Assembly: GCF_000340965.1 (NCBI RefSeq)
Contig: NZ_ANAY01000002.1
Location: 212,572 to 276,571, forward strand
DNA: 64,000 nt
Origin: Nocardiopsis kunsanensis DSM 44524
GTDB lineage: Bacteria; Actinomycetota; Actinomycetes; Streptosporangiales; Streptosporangiaceae
Direction of reading: 5' to 3'
Of this stretch, positions 55,699 through 64,000 are shown piece by piece (positions within the stretch are counted from its first letter, which is position 1; the number at the start of each line of letters is the position of its first letter). The notes under the pieces are model-generated. The model searched no databases, was not told the origin of the DNA, and saw only the letters and a program-made list of their open reading frames with translations. Both the position numbers and the translations under genes were made by a program.

Positions 55699-56856
55699 TC
55701 AGCGCAGCGGCAGGAACTTGGTGATGACCTCGTTCATGATCTCGTAGGCGCCACCGCCGATGCTGAAGATGCGGGCGTCGCGGTAGTGGCGTTCGACCTC
55801 GCTGTCACGGACGAAACCTGCCCCGCCGTGGATCTGGACGGCGTTGTCGACGACGTGGTCGAGGGCCTCCGTGGCGGTGTTCTTGGCGACGGCGACCTCG
55901 GGGATGAGCTCTTCTCCGTCCTGGAGGCGCTCGGCGACGTGGCGGACGTAGGTACGGGCGACGGTGGTGCGGCGGTGCATCTCGGCGAGCCGGTGGCGCA
56001 GGACCTGGCGCTTTGCGAGCGGGCCACCGAAGGCTTCGCGTTCGCGCAGGTAGCGGGCGGACAGGTCGATGCAGCGCTGGGCGACGGCGACGGCCTGCAC
56101 GGACATCCCGATCCGTTCACCGGCGAACTGGCGCATGATCTGGAGGAAACCCTGGTCGCGTTCGCCGACGAGGTTGCGGGCCGGGACGCGGACACCGTCG
56201 AAGGACAGCTCTGCGGTGTCGGAGGAGAGCCAGCCCATCTTGTCGAGTTTGCCGCCGGCCGTGAAGCCGGGGGTACCGGTGTCGACCACGAACAGGGAAA
56301 TGCCCTCGTGGCCGGTGTCGGAGGTGCGGGCCGCGACGGTGACGAAGTCGGCGCGGTGGCCGGAGGTGATGAACATCTTGGTTCCGTCGATGACCCACTC
56401 GTCGCCGTCGGGCACGGCCCGGGTGCGCAGGCGGGCGACGTCGGACCCGCCGTCGGGTTCGGTGATGGCCAGGGCGCAGACACGTTCGCCCGCGAGGGTG
56501 GGGCGGACGTAGTCGCGTGCCAGGTCCTCGCGCTCACTGTCGACGAGGGCCGGCAGGGCGATCGCGTGGGTGAACAGCGACGCCAGGACCCCGCTGGGCA
56601 CCCCCGTGTGCAGGAGTTCTTCGGAGACCACGAGCTGGTCGATCATCTCGCCCCCGCCGCCCACCCGCTCGGGCATCCCGAGTCCGAGCAGCCCCAGGTC
56701 GGCAGCGGCCCGGTGCAGGGACCGGGGGAGTTCGCCCTCCCGTTCCCAGCGGTCGGCGTGGGGCAGGATCTCCTTCTCCGCGAAGGCACGCACGGTGGCA
56801 CGCAGTTCGGTGCGCTCGGGGGTGTTCCAGAGGTCGGCTCGGGGGGTGGAACTCAT
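55699..56856 (-). CDS. acyl-CoA dehydrogenase
   Basis: 385 residues from ATG 56856; the frame extends upstream 20 residues without support. FAD-dependent alpha,beta-dehydrogenation of an acyl-CoA. Motifs: ALAITEPDGGSDVARLRT, MFITSGHRADF, KMGWLSSDTAELSFDGVRVP, AREAFGGPLAKRQ-type region and IHGGAGFVRDSEVERHYRDA. The usual catalytic Glu (YEGT-type, after the YRDARIFSI segment) is glycine here (IGGGAYEI), whereas GERIGMS offers a Glu on helix G as in isovaleryl- and long-chain enzymes. Substrate chain unknown. It is divergent from the TIGR03084 gene. Confidence 0.9.
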   Translation of the reverse strand: MSSTPRADLWNTPERTELRATVRAFAEKEILPHADRWEREGELPRSLHRAAADLGLLGLGMPERVGGGGEMIDQLVVSEELLHTGVPSGVLASLFTHAIALPALVDSEREDLARDYVRPTLAGERVCALAITEPDGGSDVARLRTRAVPDGDEWVIDGTKMFITSGHRADFVTVAARTSDTGHEGISLFVVDTGTPGFTAGGKLDKMGWLSSDTAELSFDGVRVPARNLVGERDQGFLQIMRQFAGERIGMSVQAVAVAQRCIDLSARYLREREAFGGPLAKRQVLRHRLAEMHRRTTVARTYVRHVAERLQDGEELIPEVAVAKNTATEALDHVVDNAVQIHGGAGFVRDSEVERHYRDARIFSIGGGAYEIMNEVITKFLPLR

Positions 56857-57042
56857 CGGTTCACGCTCGCATCCGTCGTCGCTGTGGGTGTGGCGGTCCG
56901 GGGACACGGGGTTCACCGGACCGCCGGAACACAGGCCGCGCCCGCCCGTGTGAGGCCCCTCACTCGTGCGCTATTGTTCGCCGGACATGACAAGTCCGTC
57001 AACATCGGACGGCGCAGGTTCCCTTCTGGGAGGAGCGATCCC

Positions 57043-57828
57043 GTGGTCGACGTACACGCCCTGATCGAAGACCTGAGGGCCGAACAGGAAGAGCTCGCCG
57101 GCCTGTTGGCCGGCCTGGACCCCGCGGCCTGGTCCCGCCCCACGCCCGCCCCCGGGTGGAGCATCGCCGACCAGGTCCGGCACCTGTCCTTCTTCGACCG
57201 CGCGGCACACACCGCGCTGACCGACCCCGAGGGTTTCGACGCGCTGCTGACCGAGGCCATGGCCGACCCGGTGGGGTTCACCAAACCCGACCCGGTCCCT
57301 GCCGAGCGCCTGCTCCCCGAGTGGCAGGAGGCCGCCGGTGAGCTGCGCACGGCGCTCGCGGAGGCGCCCCCCGGAACGCGTGTTCCGTGGTTCGGCCCGC
57401 CCATGAGCGTGCCTTCCAAAGCCACGGCGCGCCTGATGGAGACATGGGCGCACGGCCAGGACGTCGTCGACGCGCTCGGGGTGCGCCGCCGCCCGACCGC
57501 ACGGCTGCGGCACGTCGCACACATCGCGGTGCGGGCCCGGCCGTTCAGTTACCTCACCCGTGAACTCCCGGTCCCCGAGGAACCGGTGCGGGTGGAGCTG
57601 GAGGCACCCGACGGGTCGACGTGGCATCTGGGCCCGACCGAGGCCGAGCAGATCGTCACCGGGGACGCGGAGGAGTTCTGTCTGGTGCTGACGCGGCGGA
57701 GGCACGCCGACGACACCGTCCTGCGGGCGTACGGCGCGCTCGCGCGCGAGTGGCTCGAGATCGGGCAGGCATTCGCGGGCCCGCCCGGCGAGGGCCGGCA
57801 TCCCGGGCAGTTCGATGCCAAGAGTTGA
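57043..57828 (+). CDS. TIGR03084-family DinB-like metal-binding protein
   Basis: 261 residues from GTG 57043 with GGGAGGAG 7 bp upstream. The four-helix DinB-like plan is clear: DLRAEQEELAGLLAGLDPAAW, TPAPGWSIADQVRHLSFFDR (first His), and LMETWAHGQDVVDALG (second His with Glu/Asp), ending in ALAREWLEIGQAFAG. These proteins are often labelled maleylpyruvate isomerase-type and use mycothiol-like partners in some relatives. It is divergent from the acyl-CoA dehydrogenase, a common neighbour of this family. Confidence 0.85.
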   Translation: MVDVHALIEDLRAEQEELAGLLAGLDPAAWSRPTPAPGWSIADQVRHLSFFDRAAHTALTDPEGFDALLTEAMADPVGFTKPDPVPAERLLPEWQEAAGELRTALAEAPPGTRVPWFGPPMSVPSKATARLMETWAHGQDVVDALGVRRRPTARLRHVAHIAVRARPFSYLTRELPVPEEPVRVELEAPDGSTWHLGPTEAEQIVTGDAEEFCLVLTRRRHADDTVLRAYGALAREWLEIGQAFAGPPGEGRHPGQFDAKS

Positions 57829-57880
57829 CCGGTTCGTCAACTCCGGCCCCGGGCCGTCCCGGCCGCCTCGACGAGCGGGG

Positions 57881-58204
57881 TCAGGACTCTTCGCGCACGG
57901 CGGGGAAGACCGTCTGCAGTATGTGCAGGACCGAGCTGGTCAGCATCACGTGCAGGTCGGCACGGTTCAATGCACCGCGCACCAGCCACTCCCGGGACGC
58001 CGCCTTGAGCATGCTGCCGTAGGCGCGCACCATCCCGCGGAGTTTCTCCCGTCCTTCGACGACGTCGGACATCATGGCTGCTTGGAGGATGTGGTCGGTG
58101 GCCGTCTCGTCGACCTCGAGCATGATCTGCTCGACGTCGCTGTCCTGTCCGATCGCCTCCGAGCCGATCGCCGACAGCCACATCTCGCGGTTGCGCTCCA
58201 CCAC
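57881..58204 (-). pseudogene. truncated TetR-family regulator (C-terminal half only)
   Basis: About 107 residues reading VVERNREMWLSAIGSEAIG... to ...LQTVFPAVREES match the ligand domain of a TetR protein. The N-terminal HTH is missing: upstream sequence runs into the start of the nitronate monooxygenase gene within 45 bp. There is no ribosome site. It is a remnant of a deletion or rearrangement. Confidence 0.7.
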
Positions 58205-58237
58205 CGCGACATCATCGGCAAGACGTACGGACTGTGA

Positions 58238-59227
<990 letters not shown>

Positions 59228-59318
59228 ACACGGACGGGCGCTCAGTGGCCCGAGTTCGGCCCTGAGGCGCTCGAAGCGGTGGCCCGGAGGGAGCAGGGGC
59301 CACCTTCCGCGTACAGGC

Positions 59319-59591
59319 GTGACGGCGCTCGCCGCCCCGGCCTGGGCGCGCTCCATGGGGACCGAGGACACCGACCCGGGTGAGCTATCCGAGAACCCCG
59401 ATGTGCTGGCCGCCCTCGACAAGAGGGTCACGGAGATCAACACCGGGCTCAACCATGTGGAACAGGTGAAGAAGTACCGGGTCCTGGGAGCTCTGTGGAC
59501 CACCGGGTCCGGCGAGCTCACCCCGAAGCTGAGCCTGCGCCGGAAGGTCATCGAGGAGCGCTACAAGGACGTCATCGACGCGCTGTACTGA
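59319..59591 (+). pseudogene. C-terminal remnant of a long-chain acyl-CoA synthetase (FadD-type)
   Basis: About 88 residues, reading DPGELSENPDVLAALDKRV, then VKKYRVLGALWTTGSGELT and PKLSLRRKVIEERYKDVIDALY. This is the extreme C-terminus of FadD15-type AMP-forming acyl-CoA synthetases, including the basic K-R-x2-V region. The AMP-binding core is absent, as 500 upstream residues are replaced by the nitronate monooxygenase gene. A gene fragment. Confidence 0.78.
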
Positions 59592-59723
59592 GTGCTCCGG
59601 CCGCTCGCCCCGGCGGAAGGCCACGGACTCGGGATCGCCTCCCACTCCGTGGAAGCTCACGTTCGCGGTTCGGGGGTGGGGCCCGGTGCCCTGCCCCCGA
59701 ACGGTCCTGCCCCTCGGGCCGCC

Positions 59724-60932
59724 TCACAGCACGGCTCGGTACCAGGGAAGACCGAAGCGCACTGCCGCAGCGGCCACCGGTACGGCTGTGGCCGCCGCGG
59801 CCGCGACCAGAGCCGTCGCCGTGCTCAGGGACGTTCCGAGCGTCATGAGGCCGATGGCGACCGATGGGACGCCCGCCCCGGAGTAGAAGGCGGTGTAGAG
59901 CGCGCCCGTGACCGCACCGCGCTGCTCCGGTGTCACGGCGTTCTCCACCGCCGCCGACGCTCCGCCGTAGGCGAGTCCGTGACCGGCACCGGCGGCGACC
60001 GCGGCCACCGGGACGAGGAACATGGGTCCGCTGAAGGAAAAGGCCAGGAGCACCAGGCTGGCCAGGAGGGCCACGAGCCCGGACAGTTGGGCCCTGCGAA
60101 GGCCCAGCATGGGCACCGCGGGCTGGGCCAGCAGGGAGCACAGCAGGACGGTTCCGAGGATCCCCCCGACGACGGCCAGGTCGTTCTGGCCGGCACGGTC
60201 GAGCAGGGTCGGGATGACCGACAGGAACAGCCCGGCGGTGGTCCACGCCAAGAACCCGGTCAAGGCCGCTGCGCGGAAGACGGGCCGCAGGAGCACGGGC
60301 ACGTGCGGGCGTGTGGGCCGCCACTGCCGCAGCGAGGCCCTCTCCTCCTTCCGCAGGACGGCGACCTTGTTCCACCCGATCCACAGCAGCACCAGATGCA
60401 CGAGGAACGGCAGGGTGTGCGGCGCGGGCAGGTACTGGGCCAGCAGACCCGCCGCGATCGGGCCTGCGGCCGTCCCTCCCACGAAAGCGGCACCGGCCGC
60501 CCCCTTGACCCGGCCGTCCACGAACTTGCGTTCCCCGGAGCTGATCAGGGAGACGGCCGCCCCGGTGGCCGCTCCCAGCGCGATCCCCTGCACGGCCCGG
60601 CCGGCGATCAGCCAGCCCTGGCCGTCCGCGAGCACGAAGCACAGCGACCCCAGAGCTGCGGCCACGATCCCCCAGCGGAGCACCGTCCCCGGCCCGAGGG
60701 CGTCGGAGGCGGGGCCGAGGAACAACAGTGCCGGAATGCTGGTCAGGGCGAACGTGGCGTAGGTGAGCGTCATGAACAGGTCACCCGCACCGAACGCCTC
60801 CTGGTACCCGGGATAGAGCGGGCTCGGCAGGTAGGCGCCGGCGGTGAGCACTACCAGTACGTAGATCCCGACGTGCAGTTCCACAGAGCGGCCCGAACGG
60901 CGGCCGCTACCCCTCTCATGCTTCGTAAACAT
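59724..60932 (-). CDS. MFS transporter divergent from LysR
   Basis: 402 residues from ATG 60932; the frame continues upstream antisense to lysR and is a shadow there. Twelve helices expected. Motif A region reads FLGPASDALGPGTVLRWG. Drug-efflux-like proteins of this type start with VYVLVVLTAGAYLPSPLYP. Its 75-bp divergent spacing from a LysR gene is the classic arrangement for LysR-controlled efflux. Substrate unknown. Confidence 0.85.
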   Translation of the reverse strand: MFTKHERGSGRRSGRSVELHVGIYVLVVLTAGAYLPSPLYPGYQEAFGAGDLFMTLTYATFALTSIPALLFLGPASDALGPGTVLRWGIVAAALGSLCFVLADGQGWLIAGRAVQGIALGAATGAAVSLISSGERKFVDGRVKGAAGAAFVGGTAAGPIAAGLLAQYLPAPHTLPFLVHLVLLWIGWNKVAVLRKEERASLRQWRPTRPHVPVLLRPVFRAAALTGFLAWTTAGLFLSVIPTLLDRAGQNDLAVVGGILGTVLLCSLLAQPAVPMLGLRRAQLSGLVALLASLVLLAFSFSGPMFLVPVAAVAAGAGHGLAYGGASAAVENAVTPEQRGAVTGALYTAFYSGAGVPSVAIGLMTLGTSLSTATALVAAAAATAVPVAAAAVRFGLPWYRAVL

Positions 60933-61007
60933 CACAGGGCCAGTTTGTCCCGCACGAACGCTGATGAGAAGCAAACATTTTTCGCAGGAACCATGCAGAA
61001 TAATTGC

Positions 61008-61925
61008 ATGATCGACTCGAAGCTCAAGGTTCTGCAGATGGTCGCCCAGCACGGCACCGTCACCGCTGCGGCCGAGGCACTGCACTACACGCCCTCCGCG
61101 GTCTCCTACCGGGTACGCCAACTGGCCGAGGAGCTCGGTGTCGAACTGCTGGCGCCCTCGGGCCGGGGGGTCGCCCTGACGGCCGCGGCACGCGTCGTCC
61201 TCCGGCACGCCGAGGTCCTGTACGCAGAGGCCGAGCGCACCTACGCCGAGTTGGCCGCGACGGTCGACGAACCCACCGGGCTGTTCACGCTGTGCGGGTT
61301 CTCGACCGCTGCGAGCCGCCTGCTCCCCCCGGCCGCTTCCGACCTCCGGGAGCGCTTCCCCCGGATCACGCTCCGAGTGATCGAGGCCGAGCCCGTACGG
61401 TGCTTCGACCTACTGCTCTCCGGGGACGCCGACCTCGCCCTGGTGACCAACACGGCCGATACCCCGCCCGCGAGTGATGAACGCTTCGACCAGAAACCCC
61501 TGCTCGACGACCCCCTGGACCTGGTGGTGCCGGAGGGGCACCGGCTCACGCGCCTGTCCGAGGTCGACCTCGCCGACGCCGCGGACGAACCGTGGATCGT
61601 CGGGAGCCCTGGGACCACGTACCACCATCTCGTCATGAACGCCTGCATGACGGCGGGTTTCACCCCGAACATCGCCCACCACGCCGACGAGTGGGAGACC
61701 GGGACCGCCCTGGTCGCCCACGGGTTCGGCATCATCCTCGTACCGAAGCTGGCGCGGCTCCAGGACTGGCCGGTCGTGCGTCTGCCGCTGTCCGGGGATG
61801 CCGCTCCGGTGCGCCGGGTCCTCGCCGCGACCCGGAAGGGCGGACGCGACCATCCTCTGGTCACTGCGGCCCTGGAGCGGATCAGTTCCTCCTCGACGCT
61901 CCCGGTGGTCCGGGACGAGGCGTGA
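61008..61925 (+). CDS. LysR-family regulator
   Basis: 305 residues from ATG 61008. An in-frame ATG at 60993 sits nearer AGGAA and is an alternative (310 residues). HTH: KVLQMVAQHGTVTAAAEALHY followed by TPSAVSYRVRQLAEELGVEL. The substrate-binding domain begins LFTLCGFSTAASRLLPPAAS and ends with the DEWETGTALVAHGFGIILVP block. It probably regulates the divergent MFS gene. It converges with the TetR gene across a hairpin. Confidence 0.9.
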   Translation: MIDSKLKVLQMVAQHGTVTAAAEALHYTPSAVSYRVRQLAEELGVELLAPSGRGVALTAAARVVLRHAEVLYAEAERTYAELAATVDEPTGLFTLCGFSTAASRLLPPAASDLRERFPRITLRVIEAEPVRCFDLLLSGDADLALVTNTADTPPASDERFDQKPLLDDPLDLVVPEGHRLTRLSEVDLADAADEPWIVGSPGTTYHHLVMNACMTAGFTPNIAHHADEWETGTALVAHGFGIILVPKLARLQDWPVVRLPLSGDAAPVRRVLAATRKGGRDHPLVTAALERISSSSTLPVVRDEA

Positions 61926-61946
61926 ACACCGCCCGAGTACAGGCCG

Positions 61947-61966
61947 GGACGGGTGTCCGCCCGTCC
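61947..61966. terminator. bidirectional hairpin between lysR and tetR
   Basis: Stem of 7 bp, GGACGGG (61947-61953) with CCCGTCC (61960-61966), and 6-nt loop, in the 41-bp gap between converging stops. Confidence 0.65.
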
Positions 61967-62551
61967 TCAGAGCGCGGCGCGCGCCACCTCGTGTGCGAGC
62001 CCTGCGGCGATGTGCGCCCCGTCGACATCGGGGGCGGTGGCCTGCATGGCCAAGGCACCCTCGTGGAGGCAGAAGAGCCGTTCGGACAGATCGGCCGGGT
62101 GTTCGGCCCCTGCCTGTTCGGCCGAGCGTTCGAAGAGGTCGCGCAGCCACCGTTTCTCGTCGAGAGCGATCCGGTGGGCAGGATGCCCGGGGTCCGGGAG
62201 TTCGGCCAGCGCGTTGATGAACGCGCATCCCCTCGGGTTGTCCGCGCTCCATTCCCGCAGGGCCTCGAACGGGGCGACGATACGTTCGACGGCGGCCGTC
62301 CGCGCGTCCACGCATCGCATGACCAGCGCGCGCCAACGGCGATCGCGTTCGAGCAGGTAGGTGGCGACCAGGGTGTCCTTGGAGCCGAAGCGGTTGTAGA
62401 GCGTCCGTTTCGTCACTCCGGACCGGGCTGCGACGAGGTCCACCCCCACAGCGGTGATGCCGTTCTCGTAGAACAGCTCGGCTGCGGTGTCGAGGATTCT
62501 GCGCGCCCCGGGGGTGAGCGTGTCGGGATCGAACGTTGAACTTTTATTCAC
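61967..62551 (-). CDS. TetR-family regulator divergent from quinone oxidoreductase
   Basis: 194 residues from GTG 62551. HTH about 15-62 with LVAARSGVTKRTLYNRFGSK, typical of the YxiR/AcrR group. The start codon lies inside the first copy of a 17-bp repeat. A TACACT -10-like box sits 6 bp upstream of the GTG, so the message may be leaderless and repressed by its own protein at the start site. Ligand domain is Ala/Arg-rich and uninformative. Confidence 0.88.
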   Translation of the reverse strand: MNKSSTFDPDTLTPGARRILDTAAELFYENGITAVGVDLVAARSGVTKRTLYNRFGSKDTLVATYLLERDRRWRALVMRCVDARTAAVERIVAPFEALREWSADNPRGCAFINALAELPDPGHPAHRIALDEKRWLRDLFERSAEQAGAEHPADLSERLFCLHEGALAMQATAPDVDGAHIAAGLAHEVARAAL

Positions 62552-62597
62552 AGATCAGTGTACCCTGCCCTCCGGGAATCTTCACAGATCAGTGTAC
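62547..62597. promoter_or_regulatory. tandem 17-bp operator repeats between tetR and quinone oxidoreductase
   Basis: TTCACAGATCAGTGTAC occurs perfectly twice (62547-62563 and 62581-62597), 34 bp apart. Each holds a near-dyad CAC-x-GATC-x-GTG. Copy 1 overlaps the tetR start codon; copy 2 ends 4 bp before the GGAGG of the divergent gene. Confidence 0.85.
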
Positions 62598-62613
62598 GAA
62601 GGAGGCGTGGACG

Positions 62614-63675
62614 ATGCAGACCACCCCACGGACCATGCGTGCCGCACGGCTCACCCGGCACGGCGGACCGGAGGCCCTCGAACTGGCGGAGGTGCCCACC
62701 CCCGTTCCGGGCGACGGCGAGGTCCTGGTACGAATGGCCGCAGCGGCACTCAATAACACGGACCTGTGGACCCGCGAGGGCGCCTACGGCCTCGCGGGAG
62801 ATCCTCGGGCCGAGGCCGGTTGGCGCGGAAGGATCGACTTCCCCCGCGTCCAGGGCGCGGACATCGCAGGTACCGTCGCAGGCGTCGGGGGCGGCGCCGA
62901 TCCGGCGCTGGTCGACACCCGTGTCCTCGTCGACCCGGCGCTGTACGACGGCCCCGGCCCCCACGCCCATCCCGTCGGGCTGTTGGGGAGCGAGCGCGAC
63001 GGCGGATACGCGGAGTACGTCGCGGTCGCCGCCGAACGGGTCCACCCGGTCCAGGACTCAGGTCTGACCGACGACGAACTCTCCACCCTCCCCACCGCCT
63101 ACGGCACAGCGCTGGGCATGATCGAACGCGGCGGGGTGCAGGCGGGCGAGACCGTCCTGGTGACGGGCGCTTCCGGCGGTGTGGGGCTGGCCCTGGTCCA
63201 GCTCGCGCACGCGCGCGGCGCACGCGTCCTCGCCCTCACCAGCGCCGGGAAACGCTCCGCCGTGCAAGAGGCAGGGGCCGAGGAGACGATCGACCGCGGC
63301 GGGGACCTCTGGGCCGATGTGCGAAAGCTCGCCCCCGAGGGCCTGGACGCCGTGCTCGACGTCGTCGCGGGCGACCTGGTCGAGGAAGGCCTCCCCCACC
63401 TGGGCGAGGGCGGCCGGTGGGTCGTGGCCGGCGCCCTGGGCGGCTACTCGGCCGCCCTCGACATCCGCCGCCTGTACCTGCACAACAAGGCACTGATCGG
63501 TTCGTCCATGCACACCCCGACCCACTTCGCACTGTTGGCGGACATCGCTCGCCGGGGCCAGGTAGCTCCCGTCGTCGCCGCGGTGTTCGGGCTAGGGGAC
63601 GTGCACCGAGCCCAGGCCGAGCTCGCCTCCCGGTCCCACGTGGGCAAGATCGTGCTGAACCCCGCGACCCGGTGA
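62614..63675 (+). CDS. quinone oxidoreductase-like medium-chain reductase
   Basis: 353 residues from ATG 62614 with GGAGG 8 bp upstream. Zinc-free MDR: ALNNTDLWTREGAYG, VQGADIAGTVAGVG, and Rossmann loop VTGASGGVGLALVQLA with the downstream RVLALTSAGKR pocket for NADPH. It reduces quinones or activated alkenes. Controlled by the divergent TetR through tandem repeats, a common electrophile-response arrangement. Confidence 0.9.
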   Translation: MQTTPRTMRAARLTRHGGPEALELAEVPTPVPGDGEVLVRMAAAALNNTDLWTREGAYGLAGDPRAEAGWRGRIDFPRVQGADIAGTVAGVGGGADPALVDTRVLVDPALYDGPGPHAHPVGLLGSERDGGYAEYVAVAAERVHPVQDSGLTDDELSTLPTAYGTALGMIERGGVQAGETVLVTGASGGVGLALVQLAHARGARVLALTSAGKRSAVQEAGAEETIDRGGDLWADVRKLAPEGLDAVLDVVAGDLVEEGLPHLGEGGRWVVAGALGGYSAALDIRRLYLHNKALIGSSMHTPTHFALLADIARRGQVAPVVAAVFGLGDVHRAQAELASRSHVGKIVLNPATR

Positions 63676-63818
63676 ACGCCGCGGCACGGGAAGGAGCAGG
63701 CGGTGGACGGCTCGGCTCTTCTCCTGCACGGACGAACACCGACGCCTGTGGCCTCCTCCACCGCCGTAGGGACGTGGCACTCACGAACCACACCCACTGG
63801 CTTCCTCCATAGTTCCAT

Positions 63819-63844
63819 GGAATATATAATCCGGGGAAAGTGTC
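63819..63844 (+). promoter_or_regulatory. candidate SigR-type promoter of trxB
   Basis: GGAAT (63819-63823), 18 bp, then GTC (63842-63844), one base off the SigR consensus GGAAT-N18-GTT, 86 bp before trxB. A TATAAT (63825-63830) overlaps it and could serve the vegetative sigma factor. Confidence 0.55.
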
Positions 63845-63929
63845 GACAGCACACGCGAGCCACGAAGCCCCTGCGGCGCCTTCTGTCCCTCGCCCACAGG
63901 AGCCGCAACGAACGGAGGAATGAGCCCTC

Positions 63930-64000
63930 ATGAGCACCGATGTCCGCAATGTGATCATCATCGGTTCCGGCCCCGCGGGATACACCGCGGCCGTCTACGC
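63930..64000 (+). CDS. trxB: thioredoxin reductase (5' end only)
   Basis: The first 23 codons read to the window edge: NVIIIGSGPAGYTAAVY, the FAD-binding GxGxxG (GSGPAG) start of thioredoxin reductase. GGAGG lies 11 bp upstream of ATG 63930. It reduces thioredoxin with NADPH. The rest of the gene lies outside. In actinomycetes trxA usually follows, close to the dnaA/oriC region. Confidence 0.88.
   Translation, partial: MSTDVRNVIIIGSGPAGYTAAVY

Overview
The window is GC-rich, with GTG and TTG starts, 4-bp ATGA/GTGA gene overlaps and almost wholly G/C third codon positions. It encodes typical actinomycete families: AfsR/SARP and STAND regulators, PopR/ClpP, a fused MrpA, a GlsB-type stress protein and an SCO6880-family protein. 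A Nocardiopsis-like member of the Streptosporangiales is my best guess, but this is inferred from style and not proven. The right edge enters trxB. In actinomycetes trxB normally lies beside trxA, parAB, gidB, rnpA, rpmH and dnaA, so the window probably sits on one flank of the chromosomal origin region.

Layout. 1-13.1 kb: one rightward run of ten closely spaced genes. It starts with a mating-type (type IV secretion-like) core: TrbL/VirB6-like membrane protein, SCO6880-family protein, VirB4-like ATPase and VirD4-like coupling ATPase. A DUF4913 protein follows, then five accessory genes: nucleoside hydrolase, HAD-like protein, lipoprotein, unknown and a glycosyltransferase. 13.3-27.1 kb: a pyridoxal kinase (pdxK) and an island of large regulators. 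It holds two GT-B-fold glycosyltransferase-like paralogues, two TPR/NB-ARC (STAND, NLR-like) proteins with RHIM-like N-terminal motifs, an AfsR/SARP protein, an oxidoreductase and a GlsB-family protein. 27.5-29.4 kb: popR and a two-gene clpP operon, with perfect PopR boxes upstream of both. 29.6-37.1 kb: marR divergent from the complete mrpABCDEFG Na+/H+ antiporter operon. 37.3-42.5 kb: two uncharacterised proteins, then aldehyde dehydrogenase, DUF779 and a GAF-type regulator. 42.7-48.3 kb: a GltS-type symporter, a small membrane protein, 3-hydroxyisobutyryl-CoA hydrolase, alcohol dehydrogenase and a TetR regulator. 48.4-53.3 kb: an SDR, then a glycerate-use cassette (CdaR, glycerate kinase, GntP). 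53.3-59.6 kb: MFS, TetR, acyl-CoA dehydrogenase, a TIGR03084 protein and nitronate monooxygenase, with three eroded gene fragments. 59.7-64 kb: MFS/LysR pair, TetR/quinone-oxidoreductase pair and the 5' end of trxB.

How the parts work together. The clearest regulatory circuit is PopR-ClpP. PopR ends in two alanines, as the ClpP-degraded PopR of Streptomyces lividans does, and the motif TCTGCC-N3-GGCAGA lies upstream of both popR and the clpP pair. Three divergent regulator/target pairs have visible operators: marR/mrp, tetR/SDR and tetR/quinone oxidoreductase. The most unusual signal is the pair of STAND proteins whose N-termini carry a RHIM-like VVQ(I/V) core, a hallmark of bacterial amyloid-signalling NLRs. 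One of them has lost its Walker A lysine. No CRISPR array, rRNA, tRNA, insertion sequence or integrase was seen.
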